NCBI RefSeq assembly: GCF_018398335.1
Contig: NZ_JAHBRX010000002.1
Span: 1,612,001-1,676,000, forward strand
Direction: 5' to 3'
Source of the DNA: Chelatococcus sp. HY11
GTDB lineage: Bacteria; Pseudomonadota; Alphaproteobacteria; Rhizobiales; Beijerinckiaceae
DNA: 64,000 nucleotides
Of this stretch, positions 25,971 through 34,935 are shown in pieces. A model generated the notes under the pieces. The model did no database searches. It saw only the letters and a list, made by a program, of their open reading frames with translations, and was not told the origin of the DNA. Position 1 is the first letter of the stretch, and each line of letters starts with the position of its first letter. A program made the translations under genes and the position numbers.

Positions 25971-26806
25971 GCCGTGGTTTCCTTCCGAGAGCCGCCGACA
26001 TCAAGTGGCAGCTTCTGATTGCGCAGAACAAGGCTGAGCCCGCCGATGATGGCGACCGCGAAGAGGATGAGAACCGTCGACAGCGCGGCGATTGTCGGAT
26101 CCTGCCACTTCTGCAGATAGAGGAACATTTCGACGGGCAGCGTATTGTCGCCCGGCCTGACAAGGAAAAGCGTCGTCTCGACCTGGTCGAATGATGTAAC
26201 GAACGCGAAAACGCCCGCGACTACGACCGAGACCGAGATTTCAGGAAGGATTACGCGAAAGAAGGTCTCTAGCGGACCCGCGCCGAGATCCATCGCCGCT
26301 TCCTGCAGCGTCCAGTCAAAACTGAACAGGGCCGCTGTGATCAGGGATATCACGAAGGGCAGGACAACGAGCATATGGGTGAAGAGGAGGCTCGAATATC
26401 CACCCAGAGTGCCGATGCGCACGAAGAACATGAACAGAGCAACGCCCAGCACGATCTTCGGCATGACGATGGGCGACAGCATGAAGGCCTTCACCACGTT
26501 GGGCATGGGCAGGCGGTAGCGGACGAGCGCATAGCCGGCCATGGTGCCGATGATCAAGGCGCCGATTGTCGCCAGGGAGGCGAGGACAAGGCTGCGCCAG
26601 GCGCCGGCGTAGAACGCGGCCTGGCCCGCGAGGTTCTGATACCAGCGCAGCGAAAAACCCTCTGGCGGGAAAACATTATAGGCGACTGCCGAGAAAGAGT
26701 TGACGACCACGACGAACAGCGGCGCTATGATGAACAGAATGCCGAGAACCGTGAATGTCCAAAGAAAGACATAACGTATTCGAATGCCGGATGCTGCAGC
26801 CTGCAT
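25967..26806 (-). CDS. Polyamine/opine-type ABC transporter permease (PotC-like)
   Basis: This 279-residue permease has six helices and the EAA loop EAAMDLGAGPLETFFRVILPEI (about residues 160-181). The ATG at 26806 lies one base after the preceding permease stop, which decided it over an upstream in-frame start. It pairs with the PotB-like gene, the ATPase and the binding protein of the same operon. Confidence 0.92.
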   Translation of the reverse strand: MQAAASGIRIRYVFLWTFTVLGILFIIAPLFVVVVNSFSAVAYNVFPPEGFSLRWYQNLAGQAAFYAGAWRSLVLASLATIGALIIGTMAGYALVRYRLPMPNVVKAFMLSPIVMPKIVLGVALFMFFVRIGTLGGYSSLLFTHMLVVLPFVISLITAALFSFDWTLQEAAMDLGAGPLETFFRVILPEISVSVVVAGVFAFVTSFDQVETTLFLVRPGDNTLPVEMFLYLQKWQDPTIAALSTVLILFAVAIIGGLSLVLRNQKLPLDVGGSRKETTA

Positions 26807-26807
26807 C

Positions 26808-27713
26808 TCACGCCTCGCTATATTTGAGAAGACGGTTGCAGAGTGCGACCACGATGATCGCAATCACGAGGAGGACCAGCCCGCCAACCGCCGCGACCGG
26901 CCAATTGATCTCGGCCGTGGCGTTGTAGACCTGTAGCGGGAGCACGAGCACGCGGCCTCCACCCAGCATGGCGGGCGTGACGAACGCGCCGAGCGCCAGC
27001 GTGAAGGCGATCTGCACGGCCGCGACGACGCCTGGCAAGGTGAGCGGCAGGGTGACGCTGCGGAACGTGCGCAGCCAGCCGGCCCCGAGGTCCATGGCAG
27101 CCTCGCGCAGGGCCGGGTCGATCCGGCTCATCGAGGAATAGATGGGGAAGACGACAAAGGGCAGGAAGACATGGGCAAGGCTCAGGACGACACCGGAAAG
27201 GTTGAAAACAAGTGTCACGGGCTCCGCCGCGAGGCCTGTCGTTTTCAAGACCCAGTTCACCGGTCCCTGATCCGCCAGCAGAACGATCCAGCCATAGGAG
27301 CGCACCACGACGCTGACGATGATCGGCGAGAAGATGATCAGCGAAAGCCAACGCTTCATCCACGGGCGCTCGAGGCGCCAGAGGGCGAAGGCCAGCGGAT
27401 AGCCGATCGCGAGCGCCAGAACCGTTGTCAGCGCGGCCATCCACAAGGTGTCGAAAACGATTGTCTGATAATAGGCGTCGAACAGGAAGCGACGATAGGT
27501 TGCGAGTGAGAATTCGTCGATGAGCTTCCCGCGCCGGAAGGTATAGAACGAATACTCGAAGAAGGTGAGCATCGGGAGGACGAAGGCGTAGAGCATCAAC
27601 GCCAGGCTCGGAGCCAGCAAGAGCCATGGCATGGCACGTCTGCGCCATTCCCGACGGGGCCTTGCCGCGGCGAGCGTGCGCGCGGCGGGATCAACCATTG
27701 CCGCCTCAGACAT
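26808..27713 (-). CDS. Polyamine/opine-type ABC transporter permease (PotB-like)
   Basis: This 301-residue inner-membrane protein has a basic N-terminal tail of about 30 residues, six helices and the EAA loop EAAMDLGAGWLRTFRSVTLPLT near residues 205-226. It overlaps the ATPase gene by eight bases at its start. The order binding protein, ATPase, B, C is complete here, unlike the other three sugar or peptide importers of this window. Confidence 0.92.
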   Translation of the reverse strand: MSEAAMVDPAARTLAAARPRREWRRRAMPWLLLAPSLALMLYAFVLPMLTFFEYSFYTFRRGKLIDEFSLATYRRFLFDAYYQTIVFDTLWMAALTTVLALAIGYPLAFALWRLERPWMKRWLSLIIFSPIIVSVVVRSYGWIVLLADQGPVNWVLKTTGLAAEPVTLVFNLSGVVLSLAHVFLPFVVFPIYSSMSRIDPALREAAMDLGAGWLRTFRSVTLPLTLPGVVAAVQIAFTLALGAFVTPAMLGGGRVLVLPLQVYNATAEINWPVAAVGGLVLLVIAIIVVALCNRLLKYSEA

Positions 27714-28782
27714 CGCCGAACAGCCGTGTCACGCTAGGCTCCCAGCCAATGTCGACCAGGCTCCCCTGCATGAGGGGGCTGGACAACCCATCATGTCCCG
27801 CCTCGACGGTGATTTCGGTTCCTGACGGTTCGATCGCCATGACATAGTGCACGGTCGATCCGGCGAAAATCGCATCCCGCACGCGGGCCTGCGTACGGAT
27901 CGGCATGCCGCCGGCCGCCTCGCCCATGCGGATGCGTTCATAGCGGATGACGATCCAGCCCTTGTCACCTGTCGGCTCCTGCGCGATCGGCGTCGGGAAG
28001 GTAAAGCCGTCCAGCGACACCGTTGCCGTTCCGGCTTCCCGGCCCTCTACCGCGACGGGGAGAAGATTGGCGTTGCCGATGAAGCCCGCGACGAACCGCG
28101 TGGCGGGATGATCATAGATCTCCTGCGGCGAGCCGAGCTGGTCTATGCGGCCGTTATTCATCACGGCGATCTGGTCGGACATGGTCAAGGCTTCGCCCTG
28201 ATCATGGGTCACATAGATGAAGGTGGTTCCGACCTCGCGCTGAATGCGTTTCAGCTCGAGTTGCATCTGCATGCGCAGCTTCAGGTCCAGCGCGCCGAGC
28301 GGCTCGTCCAGCAGAAGAACCTTCGGGCGTTTCACCAGGGCGCGGGCCAATGCGACACGTTGCATCTGCCCGCCGGACAGCTGGCGCGGCTTGCGTGTCG
28401 CGAACTGGGTCAACCCGACTAGCTCGAGCGCCTCGCCGACACGGCGTTGGATGACGTCGCGTGGTTGTCGCTCGACGCTCAGCCCAAAGGCGATGTTGTC
28501 GAACACCGTCATGTGCGGAAAGAGCGCCCAGCGCTGGAAGACCATGTTGGTCGGGCGCCGGTAGGCCGCAATGCCGGCCATGTTCTCGCCCGCGATCATG
28601 ATGTCACCACGATCGGGAAACTCGAATCCGCTCGTCATGCGCAATGTCGTGGACTTGCCGCAGCCTGAGGGGCCGAGAAGAGAGAAGAAGCTGCCGGCTG
28701 GTACAGAGAAGGATATATTATCAACAGCAGCGTATGCGCCGAAGAATTTCGAGACGTTGCGGAATTCGACGTCGGAGGTCAC
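27706..28782 (-). CDS. ABC transporter ATP-binding protein (PotA/FbpC-like)
   Basis: This 358-residue ATPase has Walker A GPSGCGKST near residues 38-46, the LSGGQMQR signature near 138, and Walker B LLLDEPLGALD near 158. A C-terminal TOBE-type domain follows (about 280-355). The GTG at 28782 was chosen because AAGGA lies seven bases upstream and the protein then begins at the usual place; the extra upstream residues lack family character. It powers the PotB/PotC-like permeases. Confidence 0.93.
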   Translation of the reverse strand: MTSDVEFRNVSKFFGAYAAVDNISFSVPAGSFFSLLGPSGCGKSTTLRMTSGFEFPDRGDIMIAGENMAGIAAYRRPTNMVFQRWALFPHMTVFDNIAFGLSVERQPRDVIQRRVGEALELVGLTQFATRKPRQLSGGQMQRVALARALVKRPKVLLLDEPLGALDLKLRMQMQLELKRIQREVGTTFIYVTHDQGEALTMSDQIAVMNNGRIDQLGSPQEIYDHPATRFVAGFIGNANLLPVAVEGREAGTATVSLDGFTFPTPIAQEPTGDKGWIVIRYERIRMGEAAGGMPIRTQARVRDAIFAGSTVHYVMAIEPSGTEITVEAGHDGLSSPLMQGSLVDIGWEPSVTRLFGDV

Positions 28783-28807
28783 GAGGCATTCCTTGTCGTC
28801 ATTGGTT

Positions 28808-28827
28808 CGGGCGGCCGAAGCCGCCCG
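28808..28827 (-). other. Intercistronic hairpin with UUCG loop
   Basis: On the minus strand CGGGCGGC and GCCGCCCG form an 8-bp perfect stem around TTCG, the very stable tetraloop. It begins eight bases after the binding-protein stop and precedes the ATPase gene; no U tract follows. Such hairpins commonly protect the upstream binding-protein mRNA. Confidence 0.7.
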
Positions 28828-28834
28828 GCAAATC

Positions 28835-29893
28835 CTAGCGCAGTTTGAACTTGACCTCGCGGTCCCAGCGTTCCCGCCAATCCGCGGCATCCTGGCCGAT
28901 GGAGCCGTAGTCGAAGGGAATGGAGGTGGCGGCGAGTTCAGCGTTCAACAGTGGATCGCTCTTCTGCTCGTCATCAAGCGTCGCATTCTTCACCAGCGAT
29001 ACAGCGAATGTGAGCTTGGAGTAGCGGCCGGCGTTAGCGGGCGACATCAGTTCGTTGATCAGATCCTCGCAGACCGCCTTTTGAGCGGGGTTCACGCCTT
29101 GAACCATGCTGAGATAGAGCGGGAAGCCAATCGTGCCTTCCTTTGGAATGGCAAAGCCGAGCGGGGCGCCTTCGCGGATCCAGACATAGGACAGGCCGGA
29201 GAACCACGGGGCCATCCAGGCATCGCCGGAGACAAGGAGGTTCTTCACCGCGTCGTTGGAATCGACCAGCGCCCGGAAGTTTTTGGCATTATCGGACCAG
29301 ACCTTGAAGCCGGGATCGATATTGTCCTCACCGCCGCCGTTCAATCGCGCTGCGATGACCAGCATGCGATTGTCATAGTCAAACATGGTGATGCGCCCCC
29401 TATTCTTGGGGTCCCACATGTCGGCCCAGGTCGTCGGGGGCTCCTTGACAGCATTCTTGTTATAGAGAATGCCGATTCCAGACATCATATAAGGCGTGCC
29501 CTTGTTGTCGGGACGCGCATACTTAGGTTCGATATTGGCGAGATTCGGGACACGCGCCGGGTCGAGCGGCGCCCAGAGGCCCTCGACATCACCCTTGGTG
29601 ATCGAATCGACATTGAAGAAGCCGCAGTGGACCAGCGGCTTATCCGGCGTGGTACGGTAGGCCGCAACCATCTTGGGGTAGGTGATCGTATTGTTAGACT
29701 CCAAGATGTTGATCTTAACATCCGGATGTTCTTTGCGATACTTCTCGATCACCTCGGTCGGCACGATGCCCTGGTTCGAGCCCGCCCAGATGAAGAACGT
29801 AATTTCCGTAGGCTCGGCGCTGCTGGCCGCATTTCCAAACAGGCTGATACCGAGCGCGACGCCTGCCGCCGCGATGATGCGAGACACCTTCAT
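28835..29893 (-). CDS. Extracellular solute-binding protein (PotD/opine type)
   Basis: This 352-residue periplasmic protein has a signal peptide with AASSAE at the cleavage region (about residues 22-27). The body has a family-1 binding-protein form, with TFFIWAGSNQG near the mature N-terminus and the NAKNFRALVDSND region. It is the first gene of the importer operon and is divergent from the Lrp regulator. Polyamine-type, opine-type and iron-type ligands all occur in this group. Confidence 0.9.
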   Translation of the reverse strand: MKVSRIIAAAGVALGISLFGNAASSAEPTEITFFIWAGSNQGIVPTEVIEKYRKEHPDVKINILESNNTITYPKMVAAYRTTPDKPLVHCGFFNVDSITKGDVEGLWAPLDPARVPNLANIEPKYARPDNKGTPYMMSGIGILYNKNAVKEPPTTWADMWDPKNRGRITMFDYDNRMLVIAARLNGGGEDNIDPGFKVWSDNAKNFRALVDSNDAVKNLLVSGDAWMAPWFSGLSYVWIREGAPLGFAIPKEGTIGFPLYLSMVQGVNPAQKAVCEDLINELMSPANAGRYSKLTFAVSLVKNATLDDEQKSDPLLNAELAATSIPFDYGSIGQDAADWRERWDREVKFKLR

Positions 29894-29934
29894 TCCCCGT
29901 CCCCTCTGTTATGGGTGACTGTGATGTGAGTTCG

Positions 29935-29949
29935 TTACGCTTTGCGTAA
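29935..29949. promoter_or_regulatory. Lrp/AsnC operator candidate
   Basis: TTACGC-TTT-GCGTAA is a perfect 15-bp dyad in the 173-base divergent spacer between the importer operon and the Lrp gene. Lrp-family sites are about 15 bp with this kind of symmetry. Use by the adjacent regulator is inference. Confidence 0.6.
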
Positions 29950-30066
29950 AAAAAGTTGCTTCTTATTGCGGAATGCGAAAATGATATGTCGATTGGCGGC
30001 GGTCGTCAATGTGTTGATGGAGACGATCTGCGCATATAACGTGGGCGGACAGCTGAAATTTTAAGC

Positions 30067-30606
30067 GTGGCAATACAGGAGCCCGGAGTGCCCGGACCAT
30101 TGGACAAACTGGACCGGCGGATCGTCGCCGCCTTGGCCCGTGATGGGCGACGTACATTTCGGGACATCGCGCGTGAACTCGATATTTCCGAGGGGACAGT
30201 GCGATTCCGCGTGACGCGGCTGCAGGAGGAGGGGCTCATTCGCGTGACGGCGGTCGGCAGTCCGCTTGCGCTCGGTGTCGAGGTCTATGCGATGATCCTG
30301 ATCCGCGTTAAGCCGGGCCATGTGAAAGAGGCGGGGACGATACTCAGCTCCTATCCCAATGTGCGATTTGTTGGATCAGCTTTCGGATCGGTCGATCTAT
30401 TCATTCAAACCTTGCATCGCGATACACGAGACCTTCACCGCTTCGTCAGCGAGGAACTGCCTCAGCGCATCCCCGCCATTACGAGCATAGAAACCTGCCA
30501 GCTTGCCGAAGTTCTCAAGAGTACATGGACCTGGGGTGACTGGTTTGAATACCTGGATGGGGCCGACGCGGTGCGCGAGCCTCTGCAGGAGGCGGCGGAC
30601 GCCTGA
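30067..30606 (+). CDS. Lrp/AsnC-family transcriptional regulator
   Basis: This 179-residue protein has an N-terminal helix-turn-helix (about residues 11-60, LDKLDRRIVAALARDGRRTFRDIA) and a C-terminal RAM/AsnC ligand domain (about 75-150). The GTG start follows AAGC-type sequence and is only moderately supported. It is followed 40 bases later by gamma-glutamyltransferase and then a dehydrogenase on the same strand, and is divergent from the importer, so it likely senses an amino acid derived from the substrate. Confidence 0.9.
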   Translation: MAIQEPGVPGPLDKLDRRIVAALARDGRRTFRDIARELDISEGTVRFRVTRLQEEGLIRVTAVGSPLALGVEVYAMILIRVKPGHVKEAGTILSSYPNVRFVGSAFGSVDLFIQTLHRDTRDLHRFVSEELPQRIPAITSIETCQLAEVLKSTWTWGDWFEYLDGADAVREPLQEAADA

Positions 30607-30646
30607 CAGTCCACGCGTTTCATCTTCTCCAAGGCAGGGGTCAGCG

Positions 30647-32431
30647 ATGTTGTCACGCGCGTCAACTTTTACCACACGCCCCGAGATCGAAGGCAGTTTC
30701 GGCGTGGTGACGTCGACGCACTGGATCGCGACCGCGGTCGGGATGTCGATTTTGGAGCGCGGCGGTAATGCGTTCGATGCCGGTGTGGCCACAGCCTTCA
30801 CCCTCCAGATCGTCGAGCCGCATCTCAACGGTCCGGGTGGCGACGCGCCGATCATTGTCCATGACCGCCGCACGCGGCGCACCGATGTCATTTGCGGGCA
30901 GGGGCCCGCGCCGGCGGCGGCCACGATCGATGCGTTCGAGCAGCTCGGACTGGATCTTGTGCCGGGCACGGGGCTGCTTGCGGCCTGTATCCCTGGCTCT
31001 TTCGATGCCTGGATGCTGCTGCTCCGGGATTATGGCTCGCTGCGCCTCTCGGAAGTCCTCTCGCCGGCGATCTATTACGCGGAGCATGGCGTGCCGGTCA
31101 TTCCCCGGATCGCCGCGGGCATCGCCTCCGTCGCATCCCTTTTTCGCGAGCATTGGCCAAGCTCCGCCGCGGTCTTCCTGCCGCATGATGCCGTGCCGCA
31201 GGTTGGCCAGTTCTTTGCCAATCCCGGGCTTGCGGACACCTACGCCCGCGTGCTGCGAGACGCTGCGGGTGGTAGCCGCGAGCAGGAAATCGAACGCGCG
31301 AGGCGCGTATGGAGCCAGGGCTTCATCGCCGAGGCCATCGACCGGTTCTGCCGGGAAGAGCGGGTATTCGACGTGTCGGGGCGCCATAATCCTGGCTTGC
31401 TGACCGGCCAGGACATGGCAGGCTGGCAGGCTCATGTGGAAGCTCCCGTCAGCTATGACTACGGACACTACTCCGTCTGCAAGACGGGCCCGTGGAGCCA
31501 GGGGCCGGTGCTTCTCCAGCAACTGGCACTACTGGCCGGATTTGAGCTCGATGCGTTGGATCCCTGCGGCCCAGATTTCATTCATCTCCAGGTCGAGGCT
31601 GCAAAGCTCGCCTTCGCGGATCGTGAGGCCTTCTATGGAGATCCCGATTTTACGCCCGTGCCGCTGGAGGTGTTGCTGTCGCGGGACTACAACGCAGCGC
31701 GACGCGCATTGATCAGTAACCGTGCATCTCTGGATCTTCGCCCCGGGCAGGTTGGGGAACTCGGCCGCCATATCCCCGTCGTCGCGCATGCCGCTGTGGC
31801 CGCGGCGGAGGGAGCCGGCGAGCCTACCTTGGCGGATCTTCCGGCTGAGCGCGGGGACACGGTGCATTTCGATATCATCGATCGCGACGGCAATATGATT
31901 TCGGCAACGCCGAGCGGCGGATGGCTGCAGAGTTCGCCGGTCATTCCGGGGCTTGGCTTCCCGTTGGGCACGCGCGCGCAAATGTTCTGGCTGGAACGCG
32001 ACCTGCCTAATTCGCTTGCGCCAGGAAAGCGGCCGCGCACGACATTGACGCCTTCCTTCGCGCTGCGTGACGGTGAGCCATGGCTTGCCTGGGGCACGCC
32101 GGGTGGCGACCAGCAGGATCAATGGAACCTCCAATACTTTCTGCGCGTCGTCCATGGCGGCATGAACCTGCAGCAGGCCATGGATGCGCCAGCCTGGCAC
32201 AGCGAGCATTTTCCGGAATCCTTCTGGCCACGGCGGGCCGAACCCGGGCTGCTCGTGGTCGAGGAGAATGTGCCGTCGTCGACGATCGACGAGCTACGGG
32301 CCCGGGGGCATGTGGTGCGCGTTGGCGCGGCCTGGAGCGAGGGGCGCTTGTCGGCGGCCTCGCGCGAAGGCCGGCACCTCAGGGCCGCGTCAAGTCCCCG
32401 GGGGATGCAAGGGCTGGCCGTTGGCCGCTGA
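30647..32431 (+). CDS. Gamma-glutamyltransferase-family protein
   Basis: This 594-residue Ntn-hydrolase is expected to self-cleave before Thr405 in GDTVHFDIID, the counterpart of the usual T-T-H-F/Y site. The later PRTTLTPSFALRDGEPWLAWGTPGGDQQ region fits the small subunit. No signal peptide is present, so it is probably cytoplasmic, unlike enterobacterial Ggt. The ATG at 30647 was chosen since it follows AAGGCAGGGG. Catabolic GGT-like enzymes also hydrolyse acylated or gamma-glutamylated amines; the substrate here is unknown. Confidence 0.9.
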   Translation: MLSRASTFTTRPEIEGSFGVVTSTHWIATAVGMSILERGGNAFDAGVATAFTLQIVEPHLNGPGGDAPIIVHDRRTRRTDVICGQGPAPAAATIDAFEQLGLDLVPGTGLLAACIPGSFDAWMLLLRDYGSLRLSEVLSPAIYYAEHGVPVIPRIAAGIASVASLFREHWPSSAAVFLPHDAVPQVGQFFANPGLADTYARVLRDAAGGSREQEIERARRVWSQGFIAEAIDRFCREERVFDVSGRHNPGLLTGQDMAGWQAHVEAPVSYDYGHYSVCKTGPWSQGPVLLQQLALLAGFELDALDPCGPDFIHLQVEAAKLAFADREAFYGDPDFTPVPLEVLLSRDYNAARRALISNRASLDLRPGQVGELGRHIPVVAHAAVAAAEGAGEPTLADLPAERGDTVHFDIIDRDGNMISATPSGGWLQSSPVIPGLGFPLGTRAQMFWLERDLPNSLAPGKRPRTTLTPSFALRDGEPWLAWGTPGGDQQDQWNLQYFLRVVHGGMNLQQAMDAPAWHSEHFPESFWPRRAEPGLLVVEENVPSSTIDELRARGHVVRVGAAWSEGRLSAASREGRHLRAASSPRGMQGLAVGR

Positions 32432-32443
32432 GGTGAGGAAACG

Positions 32444-33442
32444 ATGCGCGCAGCGTTCTTTGATAGCTTCGGGCCACCCGATGTTCTGATGATCGACGAC
32501 ATCGATCAGCCGGAGTTGCGGCCCGGCGAGGTGCTGATGCGTGTTGTCGCGTCAGGGATCAATCCATCCGATGTCAAGCGACGGGCCGGCTGGGGCGGCG
32601 CGGCGTGGCCGGGCCACAGGATTGTCGCACATTGCGATGGCGCTGGCGATATTGTCGCAGCCGCCGATGCGCTCGGCCAAACCTGGGTCGGTCGCCGTGC
32701 CTGGGTGTGGAGCGTGCCGGGCCGGACGTTCCTGCGCCAGGGTATTGAATATGGAACGGCAGCCGAATGGCTCGCGGTGCCGGTTGCCAATCTCGCGCCG
32801 CTTCCGGATAGGGTGGACTATCGCATCGGCGCCTGCCTCGGCGTTCCCGCCATAACGGCCCACTATGCAGTTTTTGCGGACGGGCCCGTCGCGGGCAAGA
32901 CGGTGCTCGTCCAGGGCGGTGGGGGAGCCGTGGGTGAACTCGCTGTCCAGATGGCGAAAGCGGCCGGCGCCTATGTGATAGCCACCGCGCGCACGGAGGC
33001 ACGCGCCGCGATCGCGCGGGCGGCCGGGGCCGAACTGGTGGTCGATGTATCCCAAGATAACGCCGGTGATCTCGTGCTGGCCTCTCGCCCGGACGGCGTT
33101 GACAGGGTGATCGAGGTGGATTTCGGCGCCAATGTTGATTTCAACGCGCGCATTGTTGCGACCGGCGGGACAATCGTCAGCTATTCGTCGACAAGCTGCC
33201 CCAACCCCGTCATCCCTTATTACGCGTTGCAACGGAAGGCCGCGCTGATCCGTCTTTTATCGAATTACATTTTGCCGGTCGAAAGTATTCGCGCCGCTAT
33301 CGACCATGTGGCCATGATGCTTGAAACAGGTGGTCTGCGTCCGACGATTGCCATGGACATGCCTCTCGATGCCATCGTCGCGGCCCATGAAGCCGTGGAA
33401 GCGAGAACACCGGGCAAGGTTGTTCTGCATTGCGCGCGCTGA
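32444..33442 (+). CDS. NADPH:quinone reductase-type MDR dehydrogenase
   Basis: This 332-residue medium-chain dehydrogenase has a GroES-like N-terminal domain and a Rossmann core with VLVQGGGGAVGELAVQMAKAAGAYVIATA (about residues 150-178). Zinc-ligand cysteines are missing, as in quinone oxidoreductases. It begins 12 bases after the gamma-glutamyltransferase stop. A strong hairpin at its 3' end ends the transcript. Confidence 0.9.
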   Translation: MRAAFFDSFGPPDVLMIDDIDQPELRPGEVLMRVVASGINPSDVKRRAGWGGAAWPGHRIVAHCDGAGDIVAAADALGQTWVGRRAWVWSVPGRTFLRQGIEYGTAAEWLAVPVANLAPLPDRVDYRIGACLGVPAITAHYAVFADGPVAGKTVLVQGGGGAVGELAVQMAKAAGAYVIATARTEARAAIARAAGAELVVDVSQDNAGDLVLASRPDGVDRVIEVDFGANVDFNARIVATGGTIVSYSSTSCPNPVIPYYALQRKAALIRLLSNYILPVESIRAAIDHVAMMLETGGLRPTIAMDMPLDAIVAAHEAVEARTPGKVVLHCAR

Positions 33443-33467
33443 AAAAGGGGAGCATGGGCTCCCCTTT
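33442..33467. terminator. Bidirectional terminator
   Basis: AAAGGGGAGC (33444-33453) and GCTCCCCTTT (33458-33467) form a perfect 10-bp stem around a 4-base loop. The minus-strand reading ends in TTTTT, and the plus-strand reading in TTT. It separates the convergent dehydrogenase and binding-protein genes. Confidence 0.85.
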
Positions 33468-33555
33468 CGTCTGGCACGGTTGCCGGCGTTGTCCGCGGGC
33501 TCTGTGCAAGAGGTCTCGATCAAGCGGCCTCCTGGCAACGATCGTCCGGAAACCG

Positions 33556-34914
33556 TCAGGCCTTGGCCAGCCGGCGGGCTTCGTCCGCTGTCTTCTTGAT
33601 CGCATCGGGGATGCCCGTGCGACCCATCATGGCCTCCTGGAACTGGGCCATCATGAAGAGCTCCCACTCGGCATACCACGCGGTTTTCGTCGCCTGGCGC
33701 AGGCGGGACATGCTTGAGAGTTTCTGGAAGTCGCTATCGTTTCCGCCCGTCATCTTCGCGACGAGCTCTTTCACCGCCGGGTCCTGATAGAGGGCCGGAT
33801 AAGGAGAGCGACCTCCCTCACCGAGCAGCCTTTCACGCGGCAGCGTGAACTGCCCATTCTTGTCGGTTCCAGCGTAGTATTCGAGCAATTTCCACGCTTG
33901 ATCTGGAGATTTCGTCGTCGCCGCGATGCCAACGCTATGCGCATAGCTTACGGTCGCGATGCATTCTGGCCCCAGGCCTGGGACCAGAGCCATCTTGATC
34001 TTTCCGGCAACCTTCGAATCCGGCCAGACGTTGAATTCGGCCAAGGCGTACTGTGCCATATATCCGAACTTGACGATCCCTGTGCGGATACCGGTGCGAG
34101 CCGCGCCCCAGTCGCGTTGCATGTCTTCCTGGCCAACGATCTTCCATTCGTTGAGGGCGGCCGCATACCATTCTAGGACGGCCTTCAACGGGTTGTCGGC
34201 TTTATCGAAGACGGGTTGGTTGTCCGCATCGAACAAGTCTCCGCCCGAGGCGAACACAGTTGCCCAGAGGCTCCAGAAGTTACCGGGCTGGCGCTTCATG
34301 GCGAGACTGAGCGGAAACTCGTCGATGCCCGCTTTCTTGACCGCAAGCATCTGGGTTTTGAGCTCGTCGAGATTGCGTGCGGGTTTGTCGAAGCCGGCCT
34401 TGTGCAAGGCCTCCTCATCATAAGCGAAGCCGAAGGCGTCGCTGAGGTAAGGCAGGCCATAGACCTTGCCGTCGACGCCTTTGACACCTTCCCGCGCCGC
34501 GGGCGTGGCGGCGGCAAGCAGTCTGTCGAGACCCGGAGTGCCATCGAGAGGCTTGAGCCATCCGCTATCGGCCCAGGCCGCGATTTCGCTTTCGGGGAGC
34601 TGGACGATGTCGAGGGGGGCCGCCGATATGAACTCCGCGATCATGCGGTCGCGATAACGCGAATAGGGCGTGCTCACCCATTCGACCGAAAGTCCCGGCG
34701 TTGCATCGAGATAGCGATTGATGCCTGGAATATCGGCTGCGGGATAACGCTCCCAGGCGCGCATTTGCAGGGTTGTTCCCCCGCGTTTGAGAGAAGCAGG
34801 CGCATTGCGATCCTGCGCGCTGGCCCGATGCCCGAGAGCGAAAGCGCCGCCGGCGGCGGCTGCAATCTGGATCAGGCGGCGGCGTGACAAAGACCTCCGT
34901 GGGTCGTGATACAT
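33556..34914 (-). CDS. Sugar-type ABC transporter solute-binding protein (family 1, Tat-like signal)
   Basis: This 452-residue periplasmic protein starts with SRRRLIQIAAAAGGAFALG, a twin-arginine-like export signal. The body is a family-1 carbohydrate-binding protein: RDRMIAEFISAAPLDIVQLPE, GVDGKVYGLPYLSDAFGFAYDE and the aromatic-rich C-terminal region are visible. It is encoded apart from its likely permeases, which lie on the other strand beyond the GntR gene. It is read in the same direction as that GntR gene and starts about 20 bases after it. Confidence 0.92.
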   Translation of the reverse strand: MYHDPRRSLSRRRLIQIAAAAGGAFALGHRASAQDRNAPASLKRGGTTLQMRAWERYPAADIPGINRYLDATPGLSVEWVSTPYSRYRDRMIAEFISAAPLDIVQLPESEIAAWADSGWLKPLDGTPGLDRLLAAATPAAREGVKGVDGKVYGLPYLSDAFGFAYDEEALHKAGFDKPARNLDELKTQMLAVKKAGIDEFPLSLAMKRQPGNFWSLWATVFASGGDLFDADNQPVFDKADNPLKAVLEWYAAALNEWKIVGQEDMQRDWGAARTGIRTGIVKFGYMAQYALAEFNVWPDSKVAGKIKMALVPGLGPECIATVSYAHSVGIAATTKSPDQAWKLLEYYAGTDKNGQFTLPRERLLGEGGRSPYPALYQDPAVKELVAKMTGGNDSDFQKLSSMSRLRQATKTAWYAEWELFMMAQFQEAMMGRTGIPDAIKKTADEARRLAKA

Positions 34915-34935
34915 GGTTTCCTCCCGATATCGTTG

